From assembly GCA_934130265.1 (NCBI GenBank), contig CAKOYC010000059.1, positions 1-7,221 on the forward strand: 7,221 nt of DNA, given 5' to 3'. Shown here piece by piece: positions 5,342-7,221 of the stretch; the first letter of the stretch is position 1; each line of letters starts with the position of its first letter. This DNA is from an uncultured Bacilli bacterium (GTDB lineage: Bacteria > Bacillota_I > Bacilli_A > RF39 > UBA660). The position numbers and the translations under genes are program-made. Under the pieces are notes generated by a model that did not search any database, had not been told where the DNA came from, and worked only from the letters and a program-made list of their open reading frames with translations.

Positions 5342-6787
5342 TTATTTTTTAAATTTATATTTAGTTGGATCAGATGGTTCAATCAAATTTGAATCTAATA
5401 ATAAAGCAACTATTTCTGATGCTCTAGATTTTTTTACATTAAATATTTCAGCAACATCTTCCCATTTGAAATTATACTGATAACCAAATTTATAAAATAA
5501 TTTTTGAATTTTATCATGAGTACTCTTCGTTACATTCATTGGAAGATTTTTATGTAATTTAATTACGAAATAATCTTCATCACTAACAACATTACCACCT
5601 GTAAACGGACTTTTTTCACTCTCACTTGGACTTTTTTTAATATAATTTTTATTTGGAAAAACCACTTTAAATGATGAAACATCAGAATTAAATGTTGGTT
5701 TAACATCATAATCGTTATATGATTCAACTATTCTAGTTAATCCACTTCCTCTGCGTTCCATAAAATGTAATCTATTAAATATATCTGAGATAACTCTATT
5801 TCTTCTCATTGATGAAATTTTAGTTATATCTAAATTTTGAACAAGACTACCATCAATCATTCCACCAGGCGATGTTATTTCTAATCTGTTGTCATATATA
5901 TCTATATGAATCTCAGAACCAACTATTTGATAATCTCTATGAATAATAGCATTAACAATAGCTTCACGGATTGCTCTAACTGGATAGTCTTCTACTTCTA
6001 TTCTTTTCATACCTTTAATTTTCCAACCAATTCTAGAATGGTTTTTAATAAATACTTCTGCATTTTCTAAAAGTGAAATAATACTACCCGTATATTCTTT
6101 ATCATCAATAGCATCACCATCAATAGAACCTTTAACTAATCCCTTCCATCTAGTACAAAATATTCTTGATTGGATTAATAAACCTTGATCTGATAAAAGT
6201 AGACCTGCATTTGTAACTTTCTTATCTTTCGTTATTAATTCTAATGATATATAATCCTTATCTTTATTTAACTCTCTTCCTGTTTCGTTTTTTAATGACG
6301 CATTTAATAAAGTAAAGCTTACATCAGAGACATCATACTTACTAGGCAATTCATCAAAAGTTGTATTCTGTCCCTTTAAAATCAATCCATCTAATATATG
6401 TTTAGGAGCTGATATTGATTGATTTCCAGCTCTAACAAAAGCTTCTTTTCTTCCGTCACCATTGTAATAATATGGAGTTCTAGGTCCATCTCCTACTTTT
6501 ATTACCATAAAATCTTTATCTTTTTCTTTAAAAGGTTTTAATTCATATCGTGGAAGTGGAGTTATTTTATCATTTATTAATTCAGAAACTTTTTCTGAAT
6601 CTTTAACTATATTAGCTAACCCAACTGGTTCTCTATCAACATCTCTTACACCAAACAGCAATATTCCACCATTTGAATTAGCAAAAGCAGAAACTGATTT
6701 AAGCCAACTCTTAGACTTATTATATTCTACTTTCTCTTTAAACTCTATATTAGTGCTTTCTACTTTTTCATAATCTTTTAATTGCAT
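5342..6787 (-). CDS. AlbA_2 (Schlafen-like) / divergent ATPase / winged-helix protein
   Basis: Seen: 481 residues. Residues about 10-130 match the AlbA_2 putative nucleic-acid-binding domain (STNIEFKEK, then SAFANSNGGILLFGV). Residues about 265-360 match the GHKL-like ATPase module common in these proteins: EAIVNAIIHRDY at 275-286, IYDNRLEITSPGGM at 297-310, and MERRGSGLTRI at 343-353. A charged linker with two K-S-P units (384-394) and a C-terminal winged helix (about 440-475) follow. Family knowledge: proteins of this layout are often annotated as ATP-binding proteins, transcriptional regulators or RecG-like; they are frequent on mobile elements, and their function is not settled. The ATG is fixed by GGAGGTG about 5 nt upstream. 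The gene lies between a recombinase end and a truncated carboxypeptidase and has its own terminator, so it is likely cargo or a regulator of the putative element. The coding region is intact. Confidence 0.85.
   Translation of the reverse strand: MQLKDYEKVESTNIEFKEKVEYNKSKSWLKSVSAFANSNGGILLFGVRDVDREPVGLANIVKDSEKVSELINDKITPLPRYELKPFKEKDKDFMVIKVGDGPRTPYYYNGDGRKEAFVRAGNQSISAPKHILDGLILKGQNTTFDELPSKYDVSDVSFTLLNASLKNETGRELNKDKDYISLELITKDKKVTNAGLLLSDQGLLIQSRIFCTRWKGLVKGSIDGDAIDDKEYTGSIISLLENAEVFIKNHSRIGWKIKGMKRIEVEDYPVRAIREAIVNAIIHRDYQIVGSEIHIDIYDNRLEITSPGGMIDGSLVQNLDITKISSMRRNRVISDIFNRLHFMERRGSGLTRIVESYNDYDVKPTFNSDVSSFKVVFPNKNYIKKSPSESEKSPFTGGNVVSDEDYFVIKLHKNLPMNVTKSTHDKIQKLFYKFGYQYNFKWEDVAEIFNVKKSRASEIVALLLDSNLIEPSDPTKYKFKK
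5595..5641. repeat. Linker-coding repeat inside the AlbA_2 gene (copy 1)
   Basis: This stretch encodes the K-S-P linker. CCACCT-TAA-CGGACTTTTTT (5595-5616) and GGACTTTTTTTAAT (5628-5641) recur at 6909-6930 and 6943-6956 in the same orientation, with 20/22 and 14/14 identity. The spacer between the two blocks is 11 bp here and 12 bp in the other copy. It contains runs of six and seven T, corresponding to lysine codons on the coding strand. Confidence 0.7.
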
Positions 6788-6811
6788 ATAGCACCTCCAT
6801 TACTGTTATTT

Positions 6812-6843
6812 ATTATACATTAATTTTTTTGTTTTTTTGTCAG
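6812..6843 (-). promoter_or_regulatory. Probable promoter of the AlbA_2 gene
   Basis: On the minus strand TATAAT (6812-6817) lies about 25 bp before the ATG. The nearest -35-like hexamer, CTGACA (6838-6843), is 20 bp away, longer than ideal. A perfect TTGACA (6848-6853) is 30 bp away and has no -10 at normal spacing. The long spacer suggests a weak or activator-dependent promoter. Confidence 0.4.
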
Positions 6844-6908
6844 TATATGTCAAATCGATTAAATTTCCGTATAAAAGTAGACTTTTTTAGAAAAAATAAT
6901 CAAAAGTT

Positions 6909-6956
6909 CCACCTCTAACCGGACTTTTTTGTTTTTAAAACCGGACTTTTTTTAAT
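6909..6956. repeat. Decayed intergenic copy of the AlbA_2 linker repeat (copy 2)
   Basis: Two blocks carrying CCGGACTTTTTT (6919-6930 and 6941-6952) match the linker-coding DNA of the AlbA_2 gene. Read on the minus strand, the frames give IKKSPVLKTKKS and, one base shifted, KSPVRGGTFDYFF then a stop. It therefore looks like a linker with a one-base frameshift. It begins at the stop codon of the recombinase fragment. No gene upstream of it explains this copy; a lost AlbA_2 paralogue is the simplest guess. Confidence 0.6.
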
Positions 6957-7221
6957 TAAAATACAACACTTTCTATTATTACTTTATCATCTTCCTTTCT
7001 TACTTTTATTTCTTTAACAAATCTTTCTAAAAACATCTTTTTTTCATGATTATTTAAATGGATAAAATTATTTTTTAAATTAACTATAACTTCTTTAATA
7101 ACTTCTTCATTTATTAAATGTTCTTCTTTTGTTTCTTTATTAATTTTATCCAATTCATTATTCAATGCATCTAATTTAGAATCAATTACACTTTTTATTT
7201 CTTTAAAAGTATCGTAATCAA
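6956..7221 (-). CDS. C-terminal end of a putative large serine recombinase (partial, runs off window)
   Basis: Seen: the frame stays open from the stop at 6956 to the window edge, giving 87 complete codons; the TTG at 7163-7165 is just an internal leucine codon. The segment is a charged helical, coiled-coil-like region (KSVIDSKLDALNNELDKINK), then LNNHEKKMFLERFVKEIKV and a short beta end (DDKVIIESVVF). Family knowledge: this arrangement is typical of the extreme C-terminus of large serine (resolvase/invertase-type) recombinases, after the zinc-ribbon and coiled-coil region, where a segment like LxxxEKxxFLxxFIKxIxV is common. The catalytic domain with its serine lies beyond the window, so family membership rests on the tail alone. 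Such enzymes integrate and excise phages, ICEs and IMEs. Its placement beside a truncated gene supports this. Another coiled-coil protein cannot be fully excluded. Confidence 0.6.
   Translation of the reverse strand, partial: DYDTFKEIKSVIDSKLDALNNELDKINKETKEEHLINEEVIKEVIVNLKNNFIHLNNHEKKMFLERFVKEIKVRKEDDKVIIESVVF

Noticed and set aside
6860..6930. Small minus-strand frame through the intergenic linker repeat
   Set aside because: It has no start with a ribosome binding site, and the repeat's coding sense is split over two frames; it is treated as a decayed repeat.
6909..6956. CRISPR-like repeat array
   Set aside because: Only two imperfect units with a spacer of about 10 bp are present, and they match gene-internal coding sequence; no cas genes are seen.

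Overview
The window is strongly AT-rich DNA that uses the standard stop codons, has clear AGGAGG-type ribosome binding sites and TATAAT/TTGAAA-type promoters. This fits a low-GC Bacillota (Bacilli- or Clostridia-like) chromosome; the species cannot be told from this sequence. Every gene lies on the minus strand, so the window is best read from 7221 down to 1.

In transcription order: (1) 7221-6956, the C-terminal end of a protein that looks like a large serine recombinase, running off the window edge. (2) 6955-6788, an intergenic stretch holding a decayed copy of the linker-coding repeat found inside the next gene. (3) 6787-5342, a 481-residue AlbA_2 (Schlafen-like) / divergent ATPase / winged-helix protein with its own terminator. 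(4) About 5204-4659, the 3' part of a D-alanyl-D-alanine carboxypeptidase (DacA/DacF, PBP5-like) gene. Its N-terminal catalytic half is missing and its homology stops abruptly at an imperfect palindrome. (5) 4658-4363, a non-coding stretch with a terminator, a tandem 12-bp repeat, a perfect inverted repeat and a good promoter. (6) 4362-3283, a Fic-family AMP-transferase with a built-in inhibitory helix and a winged helix. (7) 3240-2641, a short WYL-domain regulator just downstream of fic. (8) 2583-2068, a small HAD-superfamily phosphatase with its own promoter and terminator. (9) 1946-69, an acyl-CoA synthetase-like adenylate-forming enzyme.

The most notable reading is that a serine-recombinase mobile element, whose near end is at about 5190-5210, has integrated into a carboxypeptidase gene just upstream of its KTG motif. 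The recombinase and AlbA_2 genes would be element cargo, and everything from the carboxypeptidase fragment down to 1 would be the flank. A second theme is short lysine-rich linker-coding repeats: K-S-P type in and upstream of the AlbA_2 gene, and a K-I-T-G type tandem upstream of fic. They occur both inside a gene and as apparent remnants. Fic and the WYL regulator probably form a two-gene unit. The HAD and acyl-CoA synthetase genes look like ordinary, separately transcribed metabolic genes.
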